Shown here piece after piece: positions 57,176-64,000 of a DNA stretch of 64,000 nucleotides; within the stretch, counting starts at the first letter, position 1; each line of letters starts with the position of its first letter. Location of the stretch: positions 6,076,001 through 6,140,000 of the forward strand of contig NZ_CP114205.1 of the NCBI RefSeq assembly GCF_027497495.1, written 5' to 3'. Source of the DNA: Streptomyces tubercidicus. Lineage in GTDB: Bacteria; Actinomycetota; Actinomycetes; Streptomycetales; Streptomycetaceae. The position numbers were made by a program, and so were the translations under genes. Below the pieces are notes generated by a model, which saw only the letters and a list, made by a program, of their open reading frames with translations, was not told where the DNA came from and did not search any database.

Positions 57176-57997
57176 GTGAGTGTGGTTCCCGTGCAGGCGG
57201 TGGCCCAAGCGGCCCCGGCCGGCGCGGTACGCGACGAGCAGGCCGCCCCGCTGGCGCCGCCCGCCCGTCTGGTGCCCGCGCTGGTCGCCGTCTACCGTGC
57301 CCAGCTCTCCCGGGCCCGGGTCGCGCGGATCCCGCTGCTGTTCGTCGCGACCTTCCAGTCCATCGGGATCATGGTGCTGCTGCGCGGTGTGGTCGACGGC
57401 GGCCAACCGGCGCGGGCGGTGGTGTCCGGCTCCAGCGTGCTGGTCGTCGCCTTCGTGGCGCTCAACCTCCTCGCCCAGTACTTCGGCCAGCTGCGGGCCA
57501 ACGGCGGGCTCGACCACTACGCGACGCTGCCGGTGCCGCCGGCCGCCGTGGTGCTCGGCGCCGCCGCCGCATACGCCTCGTTCACCGTGCCGGGGACGGT
57601 GGTCACCGCGGTCACCGGCTGTGTGCTCTTCCAGTTGCCGATGGCGCATCTGTGGGTGCTGGCCGCGGTGCTCCCGCTCGCCGGGGCGGCACTGGCCGGT
57701 CTCGGAGCGGCCCTCGGTCTGCTCGCCCCGCGCCAGGAATTCGCCACGCTCTGCGGTCAGTTGGGCATGTCGGCGGCGCTGCTGCTGGGCGTGCTGCCGG
57801 CCGAACGGATGCCCGCGGTGATCGGCTGGGCCCGTGATCTGCTGCCCTCGACCTATGGCGTGGAGGCGCTGGCCCGCAGCTTCGACCCGCACCCGGACTG
57901 GCTCGTGGTCGGCGCCGACCTGGGCGTCTGCGCGGCCGTCGGGGTGCTGTCGCTGGCCGTCGCCACCTGGGCCTACCGCCGGGCGGCGACCCGGTGA
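57176..57997 (+). CDS. ABC-2 type transporter permease
   Basis: Membrane subunit for the adjacent ATPase, 273 aa from GTG 57176 (AGGAAGG 12 nt upstream; ATG 57140 is an alternative). Six helices: IPLLFVATFQSIGIMVLLRGVV, VVSGSSVLVVAFVALNLLAQYFGQL, VVLGAAAAYASFTVPGTVVTAVTGCVLF, LWVLAAVLPLAGAALAGLGAALGLL, LCGQLGMSAALLLGVLPAERMP, and VVGADLGVCAAVGVLSLAVATW. The LPSTYGVEALARSF segment before the last helix is typical of ABC-2 permeases. The substrate is unknown. It is probably co-transcribed with the ATPase gene. Confidence 0.9.
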   Translation: MSVVPVQAVAQAAPAGAVRDEQAAPLAPPARLVPALVAVYRAQLSRARVARIPLLFVATFQSIGIMVLLRGVVDGGQPARAVVSGSSVLVVAFVALNLLAQYFGQLRANGGLDHYATLPVPPAAVVLGAAAAYASFTVPGTVVTAVTGCVLFQLPMAHLWVLAAVLPLAGAALAGLGAALGLLAPRQEFATLCGQLGMSAALLLGVLPAERMPAVIGWARDLLPSTYGVEALARSFDPHPDWLVVGADLGVCAAVGVLSLAVATWAYRRAATR

Positions 57998-58065
57998 GCG
58001 CCGCCACCCCGCCGAACGGGCGTCCTGCTTCCGGTCCCACGGGCCCCACCTGGCACGATGACGGG

Positions 58066-58830
58066 GTGACCGCACCGCTGACGCCCCGCGACAACCAACC
58101 GCCCGAAGAGCCCCGGCACCCCGAGGCCGCGCCCGCCGCCGAGCACGGTGGGCCCGTCGGCCCGGAGATGGCCCGTGAGCTGCGCGAGGGTGCGCTGATC
58201 GCGTTCCTGGTCGCGCTGACGGGAGTGCTGCTCGGCCTGCTGTGGAACTGGCTCGCCCCGCATGTCCCGCTGGTCGCGGACACCCGCAACGTCTACCTCA
58301 AGAACACCGAGGGCGAGGAGTCGATCGGCGCGGACGGCACCTTCCTCCTGCTGGCCTTCGCCTTCGGTGTGCTCACCACCGCGGTGGTCTTCCTCTTCCG
58401 CCGGCGGGGCGGGATTCCGCTGGTCGTGGCGCTGGTCGTGGGCGGGCTGCTCGGCGCGACGGTGGGCTGGCTGACGGGGATGTGGCTGGGCCCCACCCCG
58501 GACATGGCCGCACACGCCAAGGAGGTCGGCCCCGGGGTGGTCTTCGACGGCCCGCTGCGGCTCCAGGCCAAGGGCGCGCTGCTGGCCTGGCCGATCGGGG
58601 CGATGTTCACCCAGCTGGTGCTCTCCGCGCTGTTCGGGCCGCCGGACCCGATGCCGGAGGTCCCGTACTGGCTCCAGGGGCAGCACGGGCCGCAGCAGCA
58701 CCCCGGGCAGCACGGCCCGCAGGACCAGCACGAACACCAGGCACCGCAGCAGGAACAGCAGGCACCGCAGCAGGAGGTCCCGGACCGGCTCCGGAAGGAC
58801 CACGACCGGCGGCCGCCCACCGAGGGCTGA
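58066..58830 (+). CDS. DUF2567-like membrane protein
   Basis: A 254-aa membrane protein that I assign tentatively to the actinobacterial DUF2567 group. A Pro/Glu-rich head is followed by helices GALIAFLVALTGVLLGLLWNWLAPHV, FLLLAFAFGVLTTAVVFLFRR, LVVALVVGGLLGATVGWLTGMWLGP and LLAWPIGAMFTQLVLSALF. The tail is extremely Gln/His/Pro-rich (HGPQQHPGQHGPQDQHEHQ). GTG 58066 was chosen because a -10-like CACGATG lies directly upstream, suggesting a leaderless message. GTG 57994, overlapping the permease stop, would give 278 aa. Function unknown. Confidence 0.78.
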   Translation: MTAPLTPRDNQPPEEPRHPEAAPAAEHGGPVGPEMARELREGALIAFLVALTGVLLGLLWNWLAPHVPLVADTRNVYLKNTEGEESIGADGTFLLLAFAFGVLTTAVVFLFRRRGGIPLVVALVVGGLLGATVGWLTGMWLGPTPDMAAHAKEVGPGVVFDGPLRLQAKGALLAWPIGAMFTQLVLSALFGPPDPMPEVPYWLQGQHGPQQHPGQHGPQDQHEHQAPQQEQQAPQQEVPDRLRKDHDRRPPTEG

Positions 58831-58846
58831 GCCACAACGGATCTCG

Positions 58847-58874
58847 CGGGGCGGCCGGCCCACCGGCCGCCCCG
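58847..58874. terminator. Bidirectional hairpin terminator
   Basis: CGGGGCGGCCGG (58847-58858) and CCGGCCGCCCCG (58863-58874) form a perfect 12-bp stem with a CCCA loop, between convergent stops of the DUF2567-like gene and the deacylase gene. Sequence after it on the plus strand is TCGTGTGTT. Confidence 0.75.
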
Positions 58875-58882
58875 TCGTGTGT

Positions 58883-59377
58883 TCAGCCGCGGGCGATCGG
58901 CGCGAGGTGCGCCCCCGTGAGCGCCACCAGATCCTCCGGCGACAGCTCGACCTCCAGCCCGCGCCGCCCCGCCGAGACACAGACCGTCGGCCGGCCCTCG
59001 GCGGAGGCGTCCACGACCGTGCGCAGCCGCTTGCGCTGCCCCAGCGGGGAGATCCCGCCCCGGACGTAGCCCGTGCTGCGCTCGGCCGCCGCCGGGTCGG
59101 CCATGGTGGCCCGCTTGCCGCCCACCGCGGCCGCCAGCGCCTTGAGGTCCAGGGACCCCGACACCGGGACCACGGCGACCGTCAGGGTGCCGTCGACCTC
59201 TGCCAGCAGGGTCTTGAACACCTGGTCGGGCGCGACACCGAGCGCCTCGGCGGCCTCCTCGCCGTACGACGGTGCGGCCGGGTCGTGCTCGTAGGAGTGC
59301 GTGGTGAACGGGACACCGGCCGCGGTGAGGGCGACCGTCGCCGGGGTGCCGACGGATTTCTTGGACTTCTTCGCCAA
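58883..59377 (-). CDS. YbaK-type Cys-tRNA(Pro) deacylase
   Basis: Trans-editing enzyme that hydrolyses mischarged Cys-tRNA-Pro (YbaK/EbsC branch of the INS superfamily). 164 aa. Blocks: TPATVALTAAGVPFTTHSYEHDP, GEEAAEALGVAPDQVFKTLLAEVDGTLTVAVVPVSGSLDLKALAAAVGGKRATMADPAAAERSTGYVRGGISPLGQRKRLRTVVD, with the catalytic Lys in FKTL and the YVRGGISPLGQ signature. The start is a TTG at 59377 (AKKSKKSVG), unusual for the region; the next possible start is GTG 59353. The LON-domain gene lies 65 nt upstream on the same strand. Confidence 0.92.
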   Translation of the reverse strand: MAKKSKKSVGTPATVALTAAGVPFTTHSYEHDPAAPSYGEEAAEALGVAPDQVFKTLLAEVDGTLTVAVVPVSGSLDLKALAAAVGGKRATMADPAAAERSTGYVRGGISPLGQRKRLRTVVDASAEGRPTVCVSAGRRGLEVELSPEDLVALTGAHLAPIARG

Positions 59378-59442
59378 CGTCTTCGTGCCTCGCGTCAGGG
59401 GCCCGGAAGCCGGGGGCCAGTGGCTCAGCCGGGGCCGGTGGG

Positions 59443-60189
59443 TCAGTTGGGGCTGGTCGGCTGCCGGGTCAGGTCCACCGCCGGCAGCGACGGGAGCTTA
59501 CCGAGCACCGCCGACTCCTGGCGAAGCAGTTTCAGCTCCTGCGCCAGCCGGGCCGCGGTGTCCGGGGCCTCCAGCAGCCGCTGCTTGGCGGGAACGTCCA
59601 GCACGGCCGCCGCGGCGACCAGGTACGACAGCACGGACGGGTCGGCCGGCAGATCCTGCCCGCTCGACAGGGTCCGCTCATTCGCCCAGGCCAGCCGCTT
59701 CTGATAGGTACGGAACGCCCGGACGACCCCGGAGGCGAGCGCACCCGCGCCCTCTCCGTCGTCGTCCGCCAGCTCCTCCAGCTCACCGGTCAGATACGGC
59801 CCCGAGGCATCCACCGACAGCAGCCGGAAGCGGGTGGTGCCGGTGGCCAGCACCTCATAGCCGGTGTCGTCGTCGGACGACTTCTCCCGGATGGTGGCCG
59901 CGTCGGCGATACAGCCCACGGTGTGGAACGCCTGCATCGGGTCGTCGCCGAAACCCGCCGTGGGACCGTCCGCGGCGGGCACCGTGTTGTCCGGCATGCC
60001 CTGCGCGGTGGCGGCGACCTCCCGGCCGTCCCGGATCGCGATCACCGCGAACCGGCGGTCGTCCTCGGCCACCGCGCTCAGATCGCGCATCATGGCCCGG
60101 TACCGCGCCTCGAACACGTTCAGCGGGAGCACGAGCCCCGGGAACAGCACCGAGTTCAGTGGGAAGAGCGGTAGGCGCAGGGAGGTCAC
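59443..60189 (-). CDS. LON peptidase substrate-binding-domain protein
   Basis: A 248-aa stand-alone LON N-terminal domain (PUA-like beta barrel plus helical bundle) without protease domain. Start: LRLPLFPLNSVLFPGLVLPLNVFEARYRAMMRDL, the typical LON-N opening. Then AVIAIRDGREVA, HTVGCIADAATI, EVLATGTTRFRLLSVDASGPYLTGELEEL, and a C-terminal helical section with DPSVLSYLVAAAAVLDVPAKQRLLEAPDTAARLAQELKLLRQE. Possibly binds misfolded proteins or acts as an adaptor; the partner is unknown. GTG 60189 is at the family start. It may be transcribed together with the downstream deacylase gene. Confidence 0.92.
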   Translation of the reverse strand: MTSLRLPLFPLNSVLFPGLVLPLNVFEARYRAMMRDLSAVAEDDRRFAVIAIRDGREVAATAQGMPDNTVPAADGPTAGFGDDPMQAFHTVGCIADAATIREKSSDDDTGYEVLATGTTRFRLLSVDASGPYLTGELEELADDDGEGAGALASGVVRAFRTYQKRLAWANERTLSSGQDLPADPSVLSYLVAAAAVLDVPAKQRLLEAPDTAARLAQELKLLRQESAVLGKLPSLPAVDLTRQPTSPN

Positions 60190-60505
60190 AGCCCGTAAGC
60201 CTAGACGCTGCGCTTGGCTGTGTTCCCACGTGGTCGGGAATCTCCGTCGTGGTGGTTGCGATTCCGTCGCGCGGGTTCTCGGGTGTTTTCGGCTGTCTCG
60301 CCGTTGTGCCTGCGGCGGGCGGGGTCCGCTGCGCGGGGCTGTCGGGTGCGGTGACGGGCCTCCGCGGGTGGGGTGCCGGACTGCTTCGCTTTACGTCCGG
60401 CACCCCACCCGCTCCGGCCCGTCCCCTCCCGTTGGTGGATGGGGAAAAGGCCGGTGGGGGTGCATGTTGGTGGTTCGGTGCGCCTTGTCGGTCGTAGTGG
60501 ACTGG
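60190..60505. other. 316-nt intergenic region with a long hairpin
   Basis: No gene seen. The central feature is an 18-bp perfect hairpin at 60364-60412. The remainder is G/T-biased (many GGTG, GGGTG units) without coding character. The part next to 60190 is the upstream region of the LON-domain gene. Confidence 0.6.
60364..60412 (-). terminator. 18-bp perfect hairpin
   Basis: GCGGGTGGGGTGCCGGAC (60364-60381) and GTCCGGCACCCCACCCGC (60395-60412) pair without mismatch, loop TGCTTCGCTTTAC. It lies 94 nt beyond the stop of the minus-strand membrane protein gene. It is a likely terminator for that gene but could be a dispersed palindromic element. Confidence 0.6.
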
Positions 60506-62107
60506 CTATTGCCGTCGGAGGAGCCGGGACGCGCCGGCTGCGACCGTTGTGGCCAGTACCCAGCCCGCCAGGATGAGGATGGCGGCTGCCCACTGGGCGC
60601 CGCCGCCCGGTTTCCAGGCGGCGCTCTGGTTGAGGTCTATGACCGGGAGGAGCAGGTCCAGGGCGTAGAGGTAGGGGTTCCAGGGGGGTGCTTCGCCTGT
60701 TTTGAGGGGTGGGGGCGGGGACATCGAGAAGTAGATGGTGCCTATGGCCCACAGGATGGCCATCCAGACCGCGGCTCGTCCTGGGCGGTAGCCGTAGGCG
60801 ACTGTCCAGTCCTGGAGGAAGCCCCAGGTCTTTGCCGCCAGGGGCAGCGTTTCGCGGCGGCGCCGCTGTTTGGCCAGCAGCACCTCGCGGGCGTCGGAGT
60901 CCTCGCCGGTGGTGCGCAGCGAGGCGGCGAGCATCTCGTACGGCTCGGGGGCGTACTCGGGGGTCGCCGCGGCCACCCACTGGAGCCGTAACGAGAGCGG
61001 GAAGTGGCCGCGCGGGATCAGCGTCTCGTAGGCGAAGCCGGCCATCCACAGTCCGCCGAGGCCCGGCCAGCTCGCCGACTTGTCGACGAGGTTGACCACC
61101 CGGGCGCCGGAGAGGATGACCCGGCCGCGCTGTGGCCGCTCGCCGAGGAACCGCAGCTCGGGCGTCTGGATGCGGCGCAGCGACAGCTCCTGGTCGGACT
61201 CCATGATGAAACGGGCGTGCTCGAAGTCGAGCGCGTCCCCGAACCGCCCGTCGTCCAGCCGCATCCCGCCCTCGCACTCGAAGCGCTGCACCCGGGTGCC
61301 GCGCGACGGGGTGTAGGCGGTGCCGTACGGGGGAGTGGCGCCGCTGGAGAACGGGGAGTTGGGCAGCCCGGCGGCGGTCAGATACAGCGTGCGCTCGACG
61401 GTCAGCTGCGGGGCGTTCAGGGCCCGGCGGCCGAACGGGTTGCTCAGCCGGCTGCCGCGCAGGCTCAGGGACACGCCGATGGTGGCGCCGCGCAGCGACA
61501 GCTCGCCGTAGGACTCCAGCATCTCGGCCTGGAGGTCCTGGGTGACGGTCAGCCCGTCCGCCATGATCGACCGGCCCTGCCGGTCCTTGTGCACCACGGT
61601 CTGATTGAGCATCAGGTCCGTGCCGATCTGGGCGTCGGTGAGCCGGATGCCGGACTGCACCACACAGCGCGGCAGATGCAGATCGCCCTCGGTCTGTACC
61701 CGGGCCGCCTCCACCCGGGGTATCGCGCAGTTCACCAGCCGCAGGGTGGTGAACCGGCTCTCGGGGAGTACCAGCTCGGCCTCGAAGCGGCAGTCGCGCA
61801 GCTCCACGAATGGCTTGATCGCGCCGCCCGCGACGTCGAGAGTGTCCGTGATGTACGCACCGGTGAGCTTGAGCGCGGTGACCCGGCCGGGCTGCGGGGG
61901 CGGCCCGTCGAGCAGCAGCAGCGCCACGACCCGGCCGCGCACCCGGCGCTCGGGGCCCCACAGGTGCTGTCCGTGCGGATCGTCCCTGGCCGGATCGCCG
62001 ATGTGCAGATCGCAGGTGCTGCCGTTGCGGAATGCCTGCCACATGCTCCATTCCGCTGACGTCAGCTGCAGGTCGGCGGGCGCGTCGCCGTCCCCGGGCT
62101 CGGTCAC
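60506..62107 (-). CDS. Membrane protein with repetitive (beta-solenoid-like) domain
   Basis: A 533-aa protein; relatives in streptomycetes have been labelled membrane-associated oxidoreductase without clear support, and I see no cofactor motif. The first ~330 residues have pentapeptide/beta-solenoid-like periodicity (LTGAYITDTLDVAGG, VELRDCRFEAELVLPESRFTTLRLVNCAI, LTDAQIGTDLMLNQTVV, LSLRGATIGVSLSLRGSRL, FGDALDFEHARFIMES). A linker ends in RRRRETLPLAAKTWGFLQDW, followed by membrane helices AAVWMAILWAIGTIYFSM, YLYALDLLLPVIDL and WAAAILILAGWVLATTVAAGASRLL. GTG 62107, behind AAGGGGGACC, gives the first conserved residues; an upstream ATG at 62269 is unlikely. Function unknown. Confidence 0.8.
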   Translation of the reverse strand: MTEPGDGDAPADLQLTSAEWSMWQAFRNGSTCDLHIGDPARDDPHGQHLWGPERRVRGRVVALLLLDGPPPQPGRVTALKLTGAYITDTLDVAGGAIKPFVELRDCRFEAELVLPESRFTTLRLVNCAIPRVEAARVQTEGDLHLPRCVVQSGIRLTDAQIGTDLMLNQTVVHKDRQGRSIMADGLTVTQDLQAEMLESYGELSLRGATIGVSLSLRGSRLSNPFGRRALNAPQLTVERTLYLTAAGLPNSPFSSGATPPYGTAYTPSRGTRVQRFECEGGMRLDDGRFGDALDFEHARFIMESDQELSLRRIQTPELRFLGERPQRGRVILSGARVVNLVDKSASWPGLGGLWMAGFAYETLIPRGHFPLSLRLQWVAAATPEYAPEPYEMLAASLRTTGEDSDAREVLLAKQRRRRETLPLAAKTWGFLQDWTVAYGYRPGRAAVWMAILWAIGTIYFSMSPPPPLKTGEAPPWNPYLYALDLLLPVIDLNQSAAWKPGGGAQWAAAILILAGWVLATTVAAGASRLLRRQ

Positions 62108-62314
62108 TGTGGGTCCCCCTTGCTCTCCCGTGGTGTGTCGCAACCTGTTCGGACGCACCGCGTGCACCGGTCGTATCGCGTCCCGCAGGTCTCCCCGTAC
62201 GCCGTTGTTGAGGCCCTTGCCCGCCCCGTGACTGCTTGAACACGCATGGTCAGGGCCAACTCCGGTCAACTTCGGACGGCCGGGTCACGGTGCGTCCGAG
62301 GCGTACTCCGCTGT

Positions 62315-62331
62315 GTATCACTGAGTGATAC
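62315..62331. promoter_or_regulatory. Palindromic operator candidate upstream of hisD
   Basis: GTATCAC (62315-62321), TGA, GTGATAC (62325-62331): a perfect 7-bp inverted repeat with a 3-bp spacer, AT-richer than its surroundings, 40 nt before the hisD GTG. It has the size and symmetry of a dimeric repressor site in the hisD / membrane-protein divergent region. The regulator is not identified. Confidence 0.6.
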
Positions 62332-62371
62332 GGCCGCTCGGGCGCCGGAGCGGGTCTGAGACACTGGGGGA

Positions 62372-63694
62372 GTGATCTCCCGAATCGATCTGCGCGGTGA
62401 CGCCCTTCCCGAGGGCGGCGCCCTGCGCGACCTGCTGCCCCGTGCCGAGTTCGACGTGGAAGCCGCCCTGGAGCAGGTGCGGCCCATCTGCGAGGACGTG
62501 CGCCATCGCGGCACCGCGGCGCTGATCGATTATGCGCGGCGGTTCGACGGCGTCGAGATCGAGCAGGTGCGGGTGCCCGCCGAGGCCCTGCGGGCGGCGC
62601 TCGACGGGCTGGACCCGGCTGTCCGGGCCGCCCTGGAGGAGTCCATCCGGCGCGCCCGGATCGTCCACCGCGAACAGCGCCGCACGGACGTCACCACCAA
62701 GGTCGTCCCCGGCGGCACGGTCACCGAACGCTGGGTGCCGGTCGAGCGGGTCGGGCTCTATGTCCCCGGCGGCCTCGCGGTCTACCCGTCCTCGGTGGTC
62801 ATGAACGTGGTCCCGGCGCAGGAAGCCGGCGTCGAGGGCATCGCCGTGACCTCCCCGCCGCAGAAGGAGTTCGGCGGCCGGCCGCACCCGACCATCCTCG
62901 CCGCCTGCGCCTTGCTCGGGGTCGATGAGGTCTACGCGGCCGGCGGCGCCCAGGCCATCGCGATGTTCGCGTACGGCACCGAGGAGTGTCTGCCGGTCAA
63001 CCTCGTCACGGGCCCCGGCAATATCTTCGTCGCCTCCGCCAAGCGCCTGCTCAAGGGCCGGATCGGTATCGACGCCGAGGCCGGCCCGACCGAGATCGCG
63101 GTCCTCGCGGACGCCACCGCCGACCCCGAGCACGTCGCCGCCGACCTGATCAGCCAGGCCGAGCACGACACCCTCGCCGCCGCCGTCCTGGTCACCGACT
63201 CCGCCGAGCTCGCCGACGCCGTCGACGAGGCGCTCAAGCGGCAGGTCGCGGCCACCAAGCACATCGAGCGGATCACCGAGGCGCTGGCCGGCCGGCAGTC
63301 CGCGACCGTCCTCGTCGACGGCATCGACGAGGGCCTGCGGGTCGTGGACGCCTACGGCGCCGAACATCTGGAGATCCAGACCGCCGACGCCACCGCCGTC
63401 GCCGCCCGGGTCCGTAACGCCGGCGCCGTCTTCGTCGGCCCGTACGCCCCGGTCTCCCTCGGTGACTACTGCGCCGGATCCAACCACGTGCTGCCCACCG
63501 GCGGTTGCGCTTGCCACTCCTCCGGGCTGTCCGTGCAGTCCTTCCTGCGCGGCATCCATGTCGTGGACTACTCGCGCGACGCGCTGGCCGAGGTCGCCCA
63601 CCATGTGGTGACCCTCGCCGAGGCCGAGGATCTTCCGGCGCATGGTGCGGCGCTCAAGGCCAGGTTCGACTGGAAGGTCCCGCAGAGCAAGTGA
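62372..63694 (+). CDS. hisD: Histidinol dehydrogenase HisD
   Basis: Catalyses the last two oxidations of histidine biosynthesis (L-histidinol to L-histidine), zinc- and NAD-dependent, cytoplasmic. 440 aa. Motifs: RVGLYVPGGLAVYPSSVVMNVVPAQEAGV near residue 130, AAGGAQAIAMFAYGTE, VNLVTGPGNIFVASAKRLLKG, GIDAEAGPTEIAVLAD, DLISQAEHDTLAAAVLVT with zinc ligands, EHLEIQTADATAVAARVRNAGAVFVG, and GSNHVLPTGGCACHSSGLSVQSFLR. The GTG at 62372 follows ACTGGGGGA. The stop overlaps the hisC GTG by 4 nt, so this is the head of a his operon. Confidence 0.97.
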   Translation: MISRIDLRGDALPEGGALRDLLPRAEFDVEAALEQVRPICEDVRHRGTAALIDYARRFDGVEIEQVRVPAEALRAALDGLDPAVRAALEESIRRARIVHREQRRTDVTTKVVPGGTVTERWVPVERVGLYVPGGLAVYPSSVVMNVVPAQEAGVEGIAVTSPPQKEFGGRPHPTILAACALLGVDEVYAAGGAQAIAMFAYGTEECLPVNLVTGPGNIFVASAKRLLKGRIGIDAEAGPTEIAVLADATADPEHVAADLISQAEHDTLAAAVLVTDSAELADAVDEALKRQVAATKHIERITEALAGRQSATVLVDGIDEGLRVVDAYGAEHLEIQTADATAVAARVRNAGAVFVGPYAPVSLGDYCAGSNHVLPTGGCACHSSGLSVQSFLRGIHVVDYSRDALAEVAHHVVTLAEAEDLPAHGAALKARFDWKVPQSK

Positions 63695-64000
63695 GCAGGC
63701 ACGTGACCCGTAACTCCGCTGTGTCCCGTATGGACGAGCTCCCCATCCGTGACGAGCTGCGCGGCAAGTCCCCCTACGGGGCTCCGCAGCTGGACGTCCC
63801 GGTGCGGCTGAACACCAACGAGAACCCCTACCCGCTGCCCGAGCCGCTGGTCCGGCGGATCGCCGAGCGGGTGACCGAGGCCGCCCGGCAGCTCAATCGC
63901 TACCCCGACCGGGACGCCGTCGAGCTGCGCACCGAACTGGCCCGCTACCTCACCCACACCGCGGGCCACGAGGTCAACAAGGACCAGGTGTGGGCCGCCA
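63691..64000 (+). CDS. hisC: Histidinol-phosphate aminotransferase HisC (5' part)
   Basis: Truncated by the window edge; 103 codons are visible. PLP-dependent fold-type I aminotransferase of histidine synthesis. The visible N-terminus has MDELPIRDELRGKSPYGAPQLDVPVRLNTNENPYPLPEPLVRRIAERV and then LNRYPDRDAVELRTELARYL, the conserved HisC opening (LNxNENPY and NRYPD). GTG 63691 overlaps the hisD stop (GTGA); GTG 63703 or a later start is also possible because the first residues are not conserved. Further his genes are expected downstream. Confidence 0.92.
   Translation, partial: MSRHVTRNSAVSRMDELPIRDELRGKSPYGAPQLDVPVRLNTNENPYPLPEPLVRRIAERVTEAARQLNRYPDRDAVELRTELARYLTHTAGHEVNKDQVWAA

Noticed and set aside
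1..64000. CRISPR arrays, tRNA/rRNA genes, insertion sequences, prophage or integration sites
   Set aside because: No regularly spaced repeats, no tRNA-like cloverleaf sequences, no transposase, integrase or phage proteins, and composition is even across the window.

Overview
The window is high-GC actinobacterial chromosome, almost certainly from a Streptomyces or close relative. This rests on GTG-rich starts, very strong third-position GC bias, long antisense open frames, and the gene order metF ... rsmH-ftsL-ftsI-murE-murF-mraY-murD-ftsW-murG-ftsQ-ftsZ-pgeF-yggS-sepF-ylmG-divIVA ... ileS-dksA-like-lspA-rluD ... dnaE ... hisD-hisC. I see no rRNA, tRNA, CRISPR array, insertion sequence or prophage. 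This is conserved core chromosome, so the interest lies mostly in non-coding signals and a few paralogous or unnamed genes.

Layout. Positions 1-9.5 kb hold a Rv2175c-type DNA-binding protein, thiE, metF, a Tyr/Gln-rich membrane protein, a CrtI-like FAD oxidoreductase, a DUF4126 membrane protein, a TetR regulator, a HEPN-domain protein, a methyltransferase and a DUF3040 protein. Positions 9.5-14.4 kb hold a minus-strand operon of MoxR ATPase, DUF58 protein and TgpA-type transglutaminase, joined by 4-nt ATGA overlaps. A beta-carbonic anhydrase follows. Positions 15.4-33.8 kb are the division and cell wall (dcw) cluster, read rightward with many overlapping stop/start pairs. It supplies the peptidoglycan precursor enzymes (MurE, MurF, MraY, MurD, MurG), the septal synthase pair FtsW/FtsI, the divisome proteins FtsL, FtsQ, FtsZ, SepF and YlmG/SepG, and the polar-growth protein DivIVA. 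It ends at a very strong hairpin terminator.

Positions 34-43.8 kb hold ileS (minus strand, behind a T-box leader), a TraR/DksA-type zinc-finger protein with a histone-like Lys/Ala tail, lspA, rluD-type pseudouridine synthase, a CPA1 Na+/H+ antiporter, an MscS channel and a dienelactone-hydrolase-like enzyme. Positions 43.9-50.4 kb are minus strand: a Tat-exported PhoD phosphatase, then a tandemly duplicated two-gene cassette (unnamed multi-pass membrane protein plus membrane-anchored DsbA-like protein), then a DUF2252 protein. Positions 50.6-64 kb hold dnaE, a 58-residue protein, a NYN-domain protein, an ABC exporter pair with a DUF2567-like protein, ybaK-type deacylase, a LON-substrate-binding-domain protein, a large membrane protein with a repetitive N-terminal region, then hisD and the start of hisC.

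Most notable signals. (1) Three 10-bp-spaced GTGG repeats with MraZ-box architecture overlap a promoter upstream of rsmH, although no mraZ gene is present there. (2) A perfect RecA-independent DNA-damage (PafBC-type) promoter motif lies upstream of dnaE, with a near-match upstream of the HEPN gene. (3) The membrane-protein/DsbA cassette is duplicated in tandem. (4) The ileS T-box leader contains a tandemly duplicated hairpin. (5) Several clean palindromes lie upstream of hisD, the dksA-like gene, metF, ftsZ and the DUF4126 gene. (6) An orphan plus-strand terminator at about 6.05 kb could mark an unannotated small RNA.
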